Notes: generated by a model not told the origin, from the letters alone. Shown: positions 1-8,770, counted from the stretch's first letter. The stretch: 64,000 nucleotides of DNA from Bacillota bacterium (GCA_023410575.1 JAEYPP010000039.1:1-64000); one strand, 5' to 3'. Translations and numbers: made by a program.

Positions 1-63
1 CGGGTGCTAGAGGTTTATTTGTCATGCCCAAAACTACGTTTTTTCATACTCCTAAACTAAAAA

Positions 64-126
64 GGCTCTATGCCCAGTAGTTAAGCATGATACGAAGTAT
101 CACACCCCAACTATTGACATAGAGCC
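64..126. repeat. 63-bp imperfect palindrome resembling paired ISL3-type transposon ends
   Basis: The segment begins GGCTCTATG and ends CATAGAGCC. Inside are a second pair (TAGTT/AACTA) and a central TGATAC-GAA-GTATCA. Read from either end it starts GGCTCTATG followed by a related TAGTT-containing stretch, which resembles the terminal inverted repeats of ISL3-family insertion sequences. No transposase and no flanking direct repeat is visible, so it could be a miniature remnant or simply a structured intergenic element. The family assignment is from memory of ISL3 ends. Confidence 0.45.
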
Positions 127-127
127 T

Positions 128-170
128 ATAAAGAATGGAGGCTAGCACGCAGTGCCAGCCTCCATTCTTT
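128..170 (-). terminator. Intrinsic terminator after the 592-aa secreted protein gene
   Basis: An 11-bp stem (GAATGGAGGCT at 133-143 with AGCCTCCATTC at 157-167) extends past one mismatch by GCAC/GTGC. On the minus strand it is followed by a T-rich TTCTTTAT. It lies 21 bp after the stop codon of the gene ending at 188. A T-run on the plus side means it could also act in the other direction. Confidence 0.7.
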
Positions 171-187
171 TATTTAACTACAACTAA

Positions 188-1966
188 TTACTTTGTGAAT
201 GTTACTTGTATATAATGGGTACAGCCATTAGCCGTTACTTTAAAGAAGGTACTTCCTGTTGTAACGTCATCTGTAAGTGTAAGTTTTAACTTACCAGTTG
301 AACCCATTTTCCCATCAGCTACTAACTTAACTTTATCTGATGATGCCCCAGTTGTACTACCCATTGCACTTACGCACTCAATTGAAAAACTTGAATTATC
401 AGCAATATTAGTACCCTTTAATTCAACACTAACTTCAATTGCTCCAGCAGTCGCACTCTTTACTGTAATTTGATCTCCTCCAGTAATTGCTCCACATGAA
501 ACAGTAGCTGTATCTGGACCTTTTGTCTTTGAAACACCAGTTACTTGAATTTTCTGATCTTCTAACTTAAGTTTATCTCTAAACTTGTATTCTCCGGCCT
601 TAGAAGATACCTTAAATTCATCTTCTGGAGTTTTGGAATCATCCTTAACAGTAGCAAAACGATAAAGTATTGTATCTTTTCCTTCTAAATCTTTTCCTTT
701 AATAGTAACTGTCTTTGTCTTATCTCCCTTAGCTGCTATTGTCGTCCACTTAATTGCTTTTGCATTAAGATCTGTAGGTGAACCACTTACTACTGCAACC
801 TGGATTGCTGCTGTTGTACAATTATTGGTAACTTTGATACCTTGATCATAAGTTGTTTTCGAAACTAACTCAAATGCAACCGCTGAGGAAGTAGCTACAG
901 GTGTCTCTACTTTATTTAACTCAATTGTTCTAATCTTAGAAGCAATTGCCTTTTCTGTTCCTGCAACACGTACCTGAACTACTTGGCCTGCTTTATCTTC
1001 TGAATAATCCCAAGCACTACCAGATGCTGACTTTAATAAATCCTTTAAGTAAGTAGTCTTTACCTTAGTTCCATCCATATGTTTAGCACTTACTGCAACC
1101 CACTCGTTATCACCAAAAACTAATCTACCATCACTAGTAATAGTACCAACACGATATTCCATTGTCTTTCCAAACTTAATTTCTTTTGTAACGCCATTAA
1201 TTGTTACTTTAGGTGCATTTGCTTGCTTACTAAATTTAACCTTAACTTCTTTACTAGCACGACCTAATACTATAGAAGAGCTACTTACTACTTCCCTATC
1301 AGGTACAATAGGTGCAATTCTAAAGTATAATTGAGTACCATTAGCAGCAAACTCACTTACGTCAAGATACAAAATTGGAAGCCAATCACCAGTAAGACCT
1401 TTTCTATACTGTAGATGATCAAAAGCCTCGTCTGGTGTTAAAGGAGTATATGTTTGACCATTCTTTATCGCAGCACATAAATAACCGTAAGCCCAATCAC
1501 TTTCATAAACTCCCATTACTTCATTCAATGCTGACCAGTCATGAGCTAACTTAAGTTTAGATGATGCAGTGGTTTTAGCAACACCTGAGAACATAACAGC
1601 TAGATTTTTTTCCTGTGCTTTAATTACTACTGATGTAGGTTTGTTAATAGGGTCATCAGTAATATAAAATGTTACGTCTTTCGTAGGTGATGTCCATGAG
1701 AAATCAATCAGTGCATAATCTGTATAATATATAGCTTCATCCCAAACTGTCTTAGCATGTGAACCTTCAGTCCACTTTGTTGTATAGTAAACCTTTTGAT
1801 TTTCTGTCCTGTCGACAGTTAAAATTTCTTGAGAATAGTCAATTTCAACCTTACCTTTATAGGCTGGTTCTTTATCCTCAGCATATGCTACTGTTGGAGC
1901 TGAGAAAAGTCCAATGACTAATGCAAACGCTAAAAATAGCGATGCAAGTTGTTTAAATTGTTTCAT
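188..1966 (-). CDS. Secreted protein of unknown function under c-di-GMP riboswitch control
   Basis: This 592-aa protein has a clear Sec signal peptide: basic MKQFKQ, a hydrophobic stretch to about residue 25, and an AYA-like cleavage site near residue 29. The rest is Ser/Thr/Lys-rich and looks like repeated beta-sandwich or Ig-like modules. No catalytic motif, LPXTG sorting signal or S-layer-homology domain is visible, and I do not recognise the family. A strong AGGAGGTAAT ribosome site precedes the ATG. The gene has its own promoter and a c-di-GMP-I riboswitch in a leader of about 340 nt. It therefore probably belongs to the motile-to-sessile switch, as a secreted matrix or adhesion component; that role is inferred from the regulation only. 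Confidence 0.85.
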   Translation of the reverse strand: MKQFKQLASLFLAFALVIGLFSAPTVAYAEDKEPAYKGKVEIDYSQEILTVDRTENQKVYYTTKWTEGSHAKTVWDEAIYYTDYALIDFSWTSPTKDVTFYITDDPINKPTSVVIKAQEKNLAVMFSGVAKTTASSKLKLAHDWSALNEVMGVYESDWAYGYLCAAIKNGQTYTPLTPDEAFDHLQYRKGLTGDWLPILYLDVSEFAANGTQLYFRIAPIVPDREVVSSSSIVLGRASKEVKVKFSKQANAPKVTINGVTKEIKFGKTMEYRVGTITSDGRLVFGDNEWVAVSAKHMDGTKVKTTYLKDLLKSASGSAWDYSEDKAGQVVQVRVAGTEKAIASKIRTIELNKVETPVATSSAVAFELVSKTTYDQGIKVTNNCTTAAIQVAVVSGSPTDLNAKAIKWTTIAAKGDKTKTVTIKGKDLEGKDTILYRFATVKDDSKTPEDEFKVSSKAGEYKFRDKLKLEDQKIQVTGVSKTKGPDTATVSCGAITGGDQITVKSATAGAIEVSVELKGTNIADNSSFSIECVSAMGSTTGASSDKVKLVADGKMGSTGKLKLTLTDDVTTGSTFFKVTANGCTHYIQVTFTK

Positions 1967-2195
1967 AAAATTACCTCCTTGTTTATTTAGTCGTGTCAGT
2001 CCATGACGATGTCGGATTTCTCCTTTTTTGAGTCGATTAGATTATCATAAAACAATACCATTGTTACCTATAATAAGAGCTACCACCCTCTTATCATAGT
2101 TTCATACCAACACTACCTTACATTCGTTTTATATATCGACACAAAATTAAAATAACATTAGTATATTTTGTAATTTTCAAAATATACAATAAAAA

Positions 2196-2286
2196 AACTT
2201 TCCTTCGGTAGCTGGCTGTCAGTTAAAAGACCCTATAGCTTTGCGTCCTTACCTTTCGATAAGTTTGCCATTGTCGTATGAAAGTT
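2196..2286 (-). promoter_or_regulatory. c-di-GMP-I (GEMM-I) riboswitch
   Basis: Read on the minus strand, the segment contains the class-I hallmarks in order: GGCAAAC, a GAAA tetraloop (TCGAAAGG), AAGGACGCAAAGC, an AGGG turn, and ACTGACAGCCAGC with a following ACCGAA. The outer P1 stem is extended by AACTTTC (2280-2286) pairing with GAAAGTT (2196-2202), and a run of seven T bases (2191-2197) overlaps its end. The closing stem plus U-tract could itself act as a terminator, suggesting ligand-stabilised termination (an OFF switch). The aptamer is clear; the direction of control is inferred. Confidence 0.93.
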
Positions 2287-2309
2287 TCAATCACCTTGTC
2301 TACTCTTAT

Positions 2310-2338
2310 AGGATACTCTTTATTTCCATTTATGTCAA
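2310..2338 (-). promoter_or_regulatory. Sigma-A promoter for the riboswitch and secreted protein
   Basis: TTGACA (2333-2338) and TATCCT (2310-2315) are separated by 17 bp on the minus strand. The -35 box overlaps the last codons of the upstream glycosyltransferase gene. Transcription would begin about 15-20 nt before the riboswitch P1 stem, making the secreted-protein gene an independent unit rather than part of the glycosylation operon. Confidence 0.75.
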
Positions 2339-3469
2339 TATTTTTAAAATTTGTCGAACTCTGTTTTTGTATGTATGTTGAGCTTTTGCAATACAATAAC
2401 CACTTTGTGCAATTCGTTCCGAGAAATCAACATCATCTAATAACTCCTGTATGATACTTGGTATTAATTCAATTTTATCTAACGAATACAGTCGAATATT
2501 TTCCCTATCAATAAAATTCTCAGTGATATATTTACTAGAATCAGTTAAGGAAACTGCACCATTGAGCATGGCTGCTGCAATTCTTTCTTGAAACCCATCT
2601 TTAAACCATGGCATGACATTAAGTGAAATCTTTGCATTCGCAACTGTTCTTAAGGAAGTTTGTCCATAGCCTTTACATTGAATAAAGTTTGACTTTTTTG
2701 AAAACTCACATTTATCCCAACCACTTCCAAAGACATGAATTGGAATTCCAGCCTCCACAATGGTTTGCACTATTTTCTCACGATAAAAAGCTCTCATATA
2801 ACGACCGACATCCTTTGTACAAAAAAGTATATCCTGAAAGTGCTGATCATCAACATCAATATTATGATTATTTAATGCAATTGCTAGACTCTCCTCTAGT
2901 GTTAACGATGAATTGGAATGTATCATATCTACCATCTCTAGTGCGATATCCTTAATTGGACCTGGTTGTTCTTGAATACTTTTCATTGCATCCTCTGCCA
3001 TAAGATTCGATCCTGTAAACACAAGATCAATTGTTCTTTGGCGGTATGGTACGATATCTTCTACACAACTTCCGGATAATGGAACAAAATCCACATGAGT
3101 AATGTTTGGAAAAAATCTTCTTACATAGTTAACATTATTACGATCACAACATAAGACAAAGGTATTCTCATCCCCTTGTTGTAAACGCTCCATGTGATGG
3201 ATTGGATGATCAAAAATCCAAGTACAATATTTTGTCTTCAGTAGCTTTCGAACTGCGGGAGACATAAATATTCCATTACAAGTAAGAACAAAATCATAAG
3301 AATGATTCTGTAATGTTTCAATTAAATCATCTTGAAAAGCTTTGGAAGTCCCATCTAAAACAGTACAGAGATTACCCTCCTGTTCAAACGCGATAGCAAG
3401 CTCATCAATATAGATTCTCATCGCATCATATTGTGAAATTCCTTTAATCATTAAGATTTGTTTACTCAA
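2330..3469 (-). CDS. CgeB-like glycosyltransferase (GT4-type), TTG start
   Basis: The 379-aa protein resembles the CgeB/DUF3880 glycosyltransferases. Its N-terminal half has a Rossmann-like start (QILMIKGIS), and the C-terminal half has the IHVFGSGW and KISLNVMPWFKDGFQERI segments typical of the Glyco_trans_1_2 domain, with the acidic sugar-nucleotide-binding region. The start is TTG, with an AGGGG about ten bases upstream inside the preceding gene, and the two genes overlap by 8 bp. It is the last gene of the flagellin-glycosylation block and probably adds a sugar to flagellin or another surface glycan. The donor and acceptor cannot be read from sequence. Confidence 0.75.
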   Translation of the reverse strand: MSKQILMIKGISQYDAMRIYIDELAIAFEQEGNLCTVLDGTSKAFQDDLIETLQNHSYDFVLTCNGIFMSPAVRKLLKTKYCTWIFDHPIHHMERLQQGDENTFVLCCDRNNVNYVRRFFPNITHVDFVPLSGSCVEDIVPYRQRTIDLVFTGSNLMAEDAMKSIQEQPGPIKDIALEMVDMIHSNSSLTLEESLAIALNNHNIDVDDQHFQDILFCTKDVGRYMRAFYREKIVQTIVEAGIPIHVFGSGWDKCEFSKKSNFIQCKGYGQTSLRTVANAKISLNVMPWFKDGFQERIAAAMLNGAVSLTDSSKYITENFIDRENIRLYSLDKIELIPSIIQELLDDVDFSERIAQSGYCIAKAQHTYKNRVRQILKILT

Positions 3470-4496
3470 TTTTGTCTACCCCTATATCTTTTCTCAAGCT
3501 ATTGATAAGCTGGTTTAAGTCCGATTGCGATAAATCCATTTCAACTGTCCTCAATAAATACTGATCTAGTTCCAATAATTCACTCTCCAGATAACAATTT
3601 TTTGAGTAATTTGGAAACTCTGTTTTCAGTGTTGACTGCATATAACTCAAAATCTTCGGTGTAAAGTCATTACACCTAGATAGAAAAATAAATAAAGAAT
3701 TCAAATAAAATATCTTAATAAAATGAAATTCTAATTCGCTCTTATATTTTTCGAATAGCTCTAGCTTTTTATAGCGTTCAAGACGGTTCAATTCAACTAA
3801 AAAACGATCAAAATGTCGGTTGCATTTTGATTGCATCGTTGTTGATTCAGGATTGACAAAATAGTAATATAATTTGTCCTCCAATTCATAATATCTTGTT
3901 AAATGCAAACTAAATTGATCCTTCCAATCGATATCCTCATAATAACACTGTTCTGGAAAGAAAATCTGATACTCTTGTATGAGCACAGTGCGATAAAGCT
4001 TTCCACAAACATAACCAGGGCAACCATGTAAGATGAGTTTTCTTTTTTGAGTCTCTGAAGAATAATCATAATAATATCCTTGCCCTGTCTTTTCTAAGAT
4101 CGTGTCACTACCTGAAATAGCACGATGAAATCCACAACCAATCGCATCCAAATTCATTGTTGTAATTTTTTTATACATCAACTCAAGCATTGTACTTTCA
4201 ATCCAGTCATCTGCATCGATAAAGCTTATGTATGGAGAGGTTACATAGCAAAGTCCAGTATTTCTTGCTGCTCCTTGCTTTTTGTTTTTCTCATGTTGAA
4301 TTATTACAAAATTATCGGGATATTTTTGCTCCCACTCGAGCAATATGTTCCAAGTTGAGTCACATGAGGCATCATCAACAACAATAACTTCTAGATTTTC
4401 TATTCCAATCGTTTGGTTTACAATGCTAGTCAAGCAACGGTTAATATATCTCTCTACATTAAAACATGGTATTACAATACTTATTAGCTTCCCCAT
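3462..4496 (-). CDS. Family 2 glycosyltransferase
   Basis: A 344-aa GT-A fold enzyme. It opens with the canonical SIVIPCFNVERYINRCL motif, has VVDDAS and an SFIDADDW (DxD) metal/nucleotide-binding site near residue 95, and a YYEDIDWK acceptor-side acidic motif. There is no membrane segment, so it should act in the cytoplasm. It lies 15 bp after pseB and overlaps the CgeB-like gene, so it is translationally linked to the flagellin-glycosylation block. It probably extends or caps the flagellin glycan; donor and acceptor are unknown. An AGGGAG ribosome site precedes the ATG. Confidence 0.85.
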   Translation of the reverse strand: MGKLISIVIPCFNVERYINRCLTSIVNQTIGIENLEVIVVDDASCDSTWNILLEWEQKYPDNFVIIQHEKNKKQGAARNTGLCYVTSPYISFIDADDWIESTMLELMYKKITTMNLDAIGCGFHRAISGSDTILEKTGQGYYYDYSSETQKRKLILHGCPGYVCGKLYRTVLIQEYQIFFPEQCYYEDIDWKDQFSLHLTRYYELEDKLYYYFVNPESTTMQSKCNRHFDRFLVELNRLERYKKLELFEKYKSELEFHFIKIFYLNSLFIFLSRCNDFTPKILSYMQSTLKTEFPNYSKNCYLESELLELDQYLLRTVEMDLSQSDLNQLINSLRKDIGVDKIE

Positions 4497-4511
4497 ACCA
4501 ATCTCCCTAAT

Positions 4512-5504
4512 TTAGATTGCTTTTAAACTTTCTCTTAACTGCTCTATACTTAACCATTCTGCATTCGTCTCAGAGTTATATTCAAACCCTTCTGATACTA
4601 ACTTTCCACCCTCAGTAAAATAGCGTTTTACATCCCACCACTCAAAATGAGGATAAATAATATAATGTTTGTCATACTCATAAGTTGATCTAGAATCATC
4701 CTTCGTTACCATAACCTCATGAAGTTTTTCTCCTTCACGTATACCAATTTCCTTAATCTTGCATTTGGGTAACATTGCTTTAGCCAAATCCGTGATTTTA
4801 AAGGAAGGTATTTTCGATATATAAGTTTCTCCACCCTTTGACTCACTTAATGCCTTAAATACGAGCTCTACTCCTTGTTCTAATGTTATCCAGAAGCGTG
4901 TCATTCGAACATCAGTAATTGGTAACTCTGTCTCACCATTCTGAATTAGGCGATCGAAAATAGGAATAATGGAGCCTCTGCTTCCAGCAACATTTCCGTA
5001 ACGAACAACAGAAAATGTTGTGCCATTCACGCCTTTATATGCATTCGCTGCAATGAACAATTTATCTGATACTAATTTTGTCCCGCCATAGAGATTAATT
5101 GGATTAACTGCCTTATCCGTTGAAAGCGCTACCACCTTTTTAACTCCACAATCAAGTGCAGCATCGATTACATTCTGTGCTCCATGTATATTTGTTTTAA
5201 TCGCTTCAAATGGATTATATTCACAAGTTGGTACCTGTTTCATCGCTGCGGCATGAATTACATAATCTACACCAATAAATGCACGATACAGACGTTCCTT
5301 ATCTCGCACATCTCCGATAAAGAAACGTACACGAGACATATCTACCTTGTCTTGATACTCTGCTCTCATATTCGATTGTTTAAATTCATCACGAGAATAG
5401 ATGATTACCTTTTTGGGTGAATAACTTGCGAATATCATCTCTAAGAATTTCTTTCCAAAAGAACCAGTTCCTCCAGTAATTAATATCGTTTTATTATTTA
5501 ACAT
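4512..5504 (-). CDS. pseB: UDP-N-acetylglucosamine 4,6-dehydratase (inverting), PseB type
   Basis: The 330-aa enzyme is an extended SDR. It has an NAD(P)-binding TGGTGSFG (residues 10-17), an STDKA motif (about 128-132) and a catalytic YGGTK (Tyr139, Lys143), all typical of PseB/FlaA1 dehydratases that start pseudaminic-acid synthesis from UDP-GlcNAc. A longer frame runs to 5543, but the ATG at 5504 has the good AGGGAGAG site and matches the family length. Its ATG overlaps the end of the Maf gene by 11 bp, indicating coupled translation. The remaining Pse pathway genes are not in the window. A related bacillosamine-type dehydratase is the main alternative. Confidence 0.88.
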   Translation of the reverse strand: MLNNKTILITGGTGSFGKKFLEMIFASYSPKKVIIYSRDEFKQSNMRAEYQDKVDMSRVRFFIGDVRDKERLYRAFIGVDYVIHAAAMKQVPTCEYNPFEAIKTNIHGAQNVIDAALDCGVKKVVALSTDKAVNPINLYGGTKLVSDKLFIAANAYKGVNGTTFSVVRYGNVAGSRGSIIPIFDRLIQNGETELPITDVRMTRFWITLEQGVELVFKALSESKGGETYISKIPSFKITDLAKAMLPKCKIKEIGIREGEKLHEVMVTKDDSRSTYEYDKHYIIYPHFEWWDVKRYFTEGGKLVSEGFEYNSETNAEWLSIEQLRESLKAI

Positions 5505-7353
5505 TTCTTTCTCTCCCTGTATGATTAAAAGTATCGTACGCATCCTTCAATAGAGGTTCAATTTCACTCGATGCTGATTGAATCGACTGAAATACTAGTT
5601 TTGTTGTCTCATATGTTCTTACAAAATCATCCCTCTCCTTACCAACATTACACATCTTCTCAATCTCCGTAAATGTATCATGTTTTACATAATTATCAAG
5701 AAGCGAATATACACATCTTGAGGCAACTAAGCGATTGGCACTCACAATTTCCTTCGCTATTGACTCGATTTTTTTACTGTAATTAGGTTTATCCAATAAT
5801 CGAATTGCTTCTTCACAATGATGAATTATCTTTGCTGCCTGTTCAGGTAGTTCTATACTATCCTCATAGGCATTCTTTAAATACTGTCTTGCAGCTTCTA
5901 GCTCATTTGGACCAAAAGTAAGTGGTATCTGATTAAGTATTGCTGTAACATCGATATCTGTTGTACAAAATTGGTTTATTGCCTCTTTTAAAGTCATTAT
6001 TTCAGTTCCATGAATTAATGCTCCACCTTCTGTAGCGTCAATCACTCGGCCACAATTCTTTGTCTCTTCAATTGCGTTTTCAAACCACTTTAGATAAATA
6101 AACCAATCATGACGTGATTTTACTTGTGTTCCGTCGATTCCTTCCACATAACAGATTCCGTCTTCCTCACTTTGGATATTACATATATCACCCTCTGCAT
6201 GTGTTACATTTCCTTTATACGCCAAGTCTTGACCAATCAATATAATCGTATTAATTTCAAGTGATTTACATATAGAAAATGCTGCAGTTGCAACGGAACC
6301 ACCTGCATTTAAGACTGATATCTGGTGTCCTAGTGATTGATATAAGCCCTCAATAAAATCATTGCTACCAAACCATATCTTTCTTCCATTATGCTTACAT
6401 AATACATCACGGTTGGAATTCAACCCGCAAAACATAGGGATAAATTCAAATTCCGTATGATCAAAATAATTAGGTGGTTTCTTAGGATCGAACGTAACTG
6501 CAAAATCTGCTACAATACCATGTTTATGCAAATAACGAAGTGCAGTATCCGTTGCAAGAATGATCGCCTTCCCCTTTGCCTTTTTCAATTCCTCTATATT
6601 ATAATCCAAGGAAGGTCCTGCGGAAACAATAATTACCGGAACATCCTTTGGGATTTTCCCCTTTAATTCTAATAAGTAATTCGATTCTGGTAAATATCTA
6701 TAATTATCAATTGTATTTTTAACAATATCAATACCAAAATAAGCTTCTGTATTTCGATTAACCAAGGTACGAAAATCGTTTTCATCAAGTTTAATGCGGT
6801 ATTCTCTATACTCATTAGTAAAACACTTATCATATTGAGGATGAATGCATTTTAACTGAGATTTCAGATTCATCCAATGCACATATTGCGATAACATAAC
6901 TCCAAACATTGACTTGCTCAACATCGGAATCGCAATACTAATTCTAATGTCATTAAGAATATCTCTCATGTCATAGTTAGTTAAAACATGTTGAAATAAT
7001 TGATAACTCGGTTCCACAACAATAATGTGATCGCCTTTTTTTAACTTATCACATAATTCTCTTAAGAAATATCCGTTTCCTAGCCCGAACATCTGAACTA
7101 CAACATTAATACCATCAAGTTCAAACTGTTTTCCCCAGCGCTTTGCTTCTTCAAGTGGACGATAATTCGAGTTAAACCGATATTCTTGATTATCTTTAAT
7201 AATCTTTGTATATAAATTTTCATCACGACTTGGTTCGGTTATCAGCGTTATCGTTGGTTCTTTTTCCTTCAATGGCTCATAATCTTTGATGCAGGAATAA
7301 AGACGAGGTCTCACTTGTTTTATGCATTCCATATTCATCTCATAATAGCTCAT
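5494..7353 (-). CDS. Motility accessory factor (Maf), flagellin nonulosonate transferase
   Basis: A 619-aa protein with the MAF_flag10/DUF115 (MptE-like) core around residues 225-400. It shows VIIVSAGPSLD, ATDTALRYL and the VTFDPKKPPNYF segment that forms the nucleotide-sugar pocket, followed by a helical C-terminal region. Maf proteins transfer pseudaminic or legionaminic acid to Ser/Thr of flagellin in the cytoplasm. Its position between flagellin and pseB fits this exactly. It starts 12 bp after the 103-aa gene, with AGGTAGGTG as ribosome site, and overlaps pseB. The acceptor (the 274-aa flagellin) is inferred from context. Confidence 0.88.
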   Translation of the reverse strand: MSYYEMNMECIKQVRPRLYSCIKDYEPLKEKEPTITLITEPSRDENLYTKIIKDNQEYRFNSNYRPLEEAKRWGKQFELDGINVVVQMFGLGNGYFLRELCDKLKKGDHIIVVEPSYQLFQHVLTNYDMRDILNDIRISIAIPMLSKSMFGVMLSQYVHWMNLKSQLKCIHPQYDKCFTNEYREYRIKLDENDFRTLVNRNTEAYFGIDIVKNTIDNYRYLPESNYLLELKGKIPKDVPVIIVSAGPSLDYNIEELKKAKGKAIILATDTALRYLHKHGIVADFAVTFDPKKPPNYFDHTEFEFIPMFCGLNSNRDVLCKHNGRKIWFGSNDFIEGLYQSLGHQISVLNAGGSVATAAFSICKSLEINTIILIGQDLAYKGNVTHAEGDICNIQSEEDGICYVEGIDGTQVKSRHDWFIYLKWFENAIEETKNCGRVIDATEGGALIHGTEIMTLKEAINQFCTTDIDVTAILNQIPLTFGPNELEAARQYLKNAYEDSIELPEQAAKIIHHCEEAIRLLDKPNYSKKIESIAKEIVSANRLVASRCVYSLLDNYVKHDTFTEIEKMCNVGKERDDFVRTYETTKLVFQSIQSASSEIEPLLKDAYDTFNHTGRERNVK

Positions 7354-7365
7354 AGGGCACCTACC

Positions 7366-7677
7366 TCATAGTTGTTTCTCTACTGTTTCTAATATTTCTA
7401 ACAAATCATAATTAATAACATCAGCCAAAAGTACTTCATCTCTAGCTTCTAGAGCATTCATAGCATTAGTTAAAATAGATAAATACTTGTTCTCGTCAAA
7501 TTCAATTGCAGGATTTGATTTTTTTAACTCAAAAATCTCTACAGTTAACGTAGAAATCTCATTAATTAGCTTTCCAAACAGTTCGAAAGCCTCCTTATTA
7601 TTTTGTTGATAAAACATATCTGCATTAGCCTGAATTTGTTTCTTCAGTATACGTAATGCTTCTTTGGATAATCCCAT
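7366..7677 (-). CDS. Small helical protein of the flagellin-glycosylation operon, unknown
   Basis: This 103-aa, soluble, mostly helical protein has no signal peptide or membrane segment and no recognised catalytic motif. It is the first gene after flagellin and immediately precedes maf, with its own sigma-A type promoter. Size and heptad-like leucines resemble small flagellar chaperones of the FliT/FlgN kind, but the similarity is only general. It could help present flagellin to the Maf transferase; that is a guess from position. A good AGGAGGTAAAG ribosome site supports that it is real. Confidence 0.7.
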   Translation of the reverse strand: MGLSKEALRILKKQIQANADMFYQQNNKEAFELFGKLINEISTLTVEIFELKKSNPAIEFDENKYLSILTNAMNALEARDEVLLADVINYDLLEILETVEKQL

Positions 7678-7716
7678 CCACTTTACCTCCTACTTCTAAC
7701 TTGTTTACATAAATTC

Positions 7717-7745
7717 ATTCTATACTTTATGTCAAATAAGGTCAA
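7717..7745 (-). promoter_or_regulatory. Sigma-A type promoter for the glycosylation operon
   Basis: TTGACC (7740-7745) and TAGAAT (7717-7722) are separated by 17 bp on the minus strand, about 40 bp upstream of the 103-aa gene. It follows the flagellin terminator, so the glycosylation genes can be expressed without flagellin. Confidence 0.6.
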
Positions 7746-7785
7746 TATTAGTATGCTTAAATAGAAAAATATGATTATGAATATA

Positions 7786-7819
7786 AGAAAAAATGGGACC
7801 GACCATAAGGTCGATCCCA
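7786..7819 (-). terminator. Flagellin terminator
   Basis: A GC-rich hairpin, GGGATCGACC-TTAT-GGTCGGTCCC (one G-T pair), is followed on the minus strand by ATTTTTTCTT. It starts 15 bp after the flagellin stop codon. This is a canonical rho-independent terminator and separates flagellin from the downstream glycosylation operon. Confidence 0.9.
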
Positions 7820-7833
7820 CAAAGTCTTACGAA

Positions 7834-8658
7834 TTACTGAAGTAAGGATAATACACCTTGAGTTGACTGATTAGCCTGTGCCAACATTGACTGAGATGCC
7901 TGCAGTAAGATATTATTTTTCGAGTAACTAACCATCTCATCCGCCATATCAACATCACGAATACGAGATTCAGCTGCTTGTAAGTTTTCAGCAGTATTAT
8001 CTTGATTAGCAATTGTATGTTCTAATCTGTTCTGAATAGCACCAAGAGCAGAACGCTGTGTAGATACAGTTGTAATCGCATCATTTACTACAGAGATAAG
8101 ACCAGTTATAGTTGTAGCATCACCAGCTTCAATTTCGCTACCAACCTCCCCAATCGCTAAAGCTTCTGCAGTCATTTCGTCAATAGAAAATGTAATCATC
8201 TGCTCTTTATTAGCACCAACCTGAAGTTGCTTCTCTGTGAAATTACCAGAAAGTAATTTCATAGTATTGAACTCAGTTTGATTAGCGATACGATCAATTT
8301 CAGATGTTAATGCATGAACTTCTTTTGCAATTGCTTCACGGTCTGCAGTAACGTTTGTATCGTTAGCTGCCTGAACTGTTAATTCTCTCATTCTTTGAAG
8401 AACACTCTGTACTTCGTTTAATGCACCTTCAGCAGTCTGTACTAAAGAAATACCATCCTGTGCGTTTGTGGAAGCTTGTTCAAGACCACGTATCTGACCA
8501 CGCATTTTCTCGGAAATGGAAAGACCAGCTGCGTCATCACCTGCACGATTGATTCTGTAACCAGAAGAAAGTTTTTCAGAGTTCTTTGCTAAGCTACCAG
8601 TAGTAATACCTAACTGTCTGTTTGTATTAGCGGCTGTCATATTATGTTGTACTATCAT
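7834..8658 (-). CDS. hag: Flagellin (filament subunit), short form
   Basis: The 274-aa protein contains only the conserved D0/D1 domains: the N-terminal helices from MIVQHNMTAANTNR to about residue 140, with LQRMRELTVQAAND, and the C-terminal coiled coil ending in STQGVLSLLQ. There is almost no variable D2/D3 insert. The ATG at 8658 is chosen over the upstream one at 8688 because AGGAGG lies seven bases before it and the protein then begins like other flagellins. It is transcribed from a sigma-28 promoter with a leader of about 105 nt carrying CsrA-type sites. The Maf/pseB genes downstream suggest that it is glycosylated on surface Ser/Thr residues. Confidence 0.96.
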   Translation of the reverse strand: MIVQHNMTAANTNRQLGITTGSLAKNSEKLSSGYRINRAGDDAAGLSISEKMRGQIRGLEQASTNAQDGISLVQTAEGALNEVQSVLQRMRELTVQAANDTNVTADREAIAKEVHALTSEIDRIANQTEFNTMKLLSGNFTEKQLQVGANKEQMITFSIDEMTAEALAIGEVGSEIEAGDATTITGLISVVNDAITTVSTQRSALGAIQNRLEHTIANQDNTAENLQAAESRIRDVDMADEMVSYSKNNILLQASQSMLAQANQSTQGVLSLLQ

Positions 8659-8665
8659 ATAGATT

Positions 8666-8699
8666 CCTCCTTGAATTTTTAGTAGCATCCATGCTACTA
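8666..8699 (-). promoter_or_regulatory. Probable CsrA-binding sites in the flagellin leader
   Basis: On the minus strand a perfect 7-bp stem TAGTAGC/GCTACTA (8680-8699) presents the hexaloop ATGGAT, matching the ANGGA-in-a-loop rule for CsrA. Eight bases later comes AAGGAGGAA, a second GGA that is also the Shine-Dalgarno site. This two-site layout copies the Bacillus hag leader controlled by CsrA and FliW. Both csrA and fliW are encoded 3-4 kb upstream. Binding itself is inferred. Confidence 0.75.
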
Positions 8700-8770
8700 G
8701 AGAATAGATTAATAAGTTGCAATGGTAGTATTGGTATTGTTTTTAAGTAAATTGTTTTTACTTATCTTAT

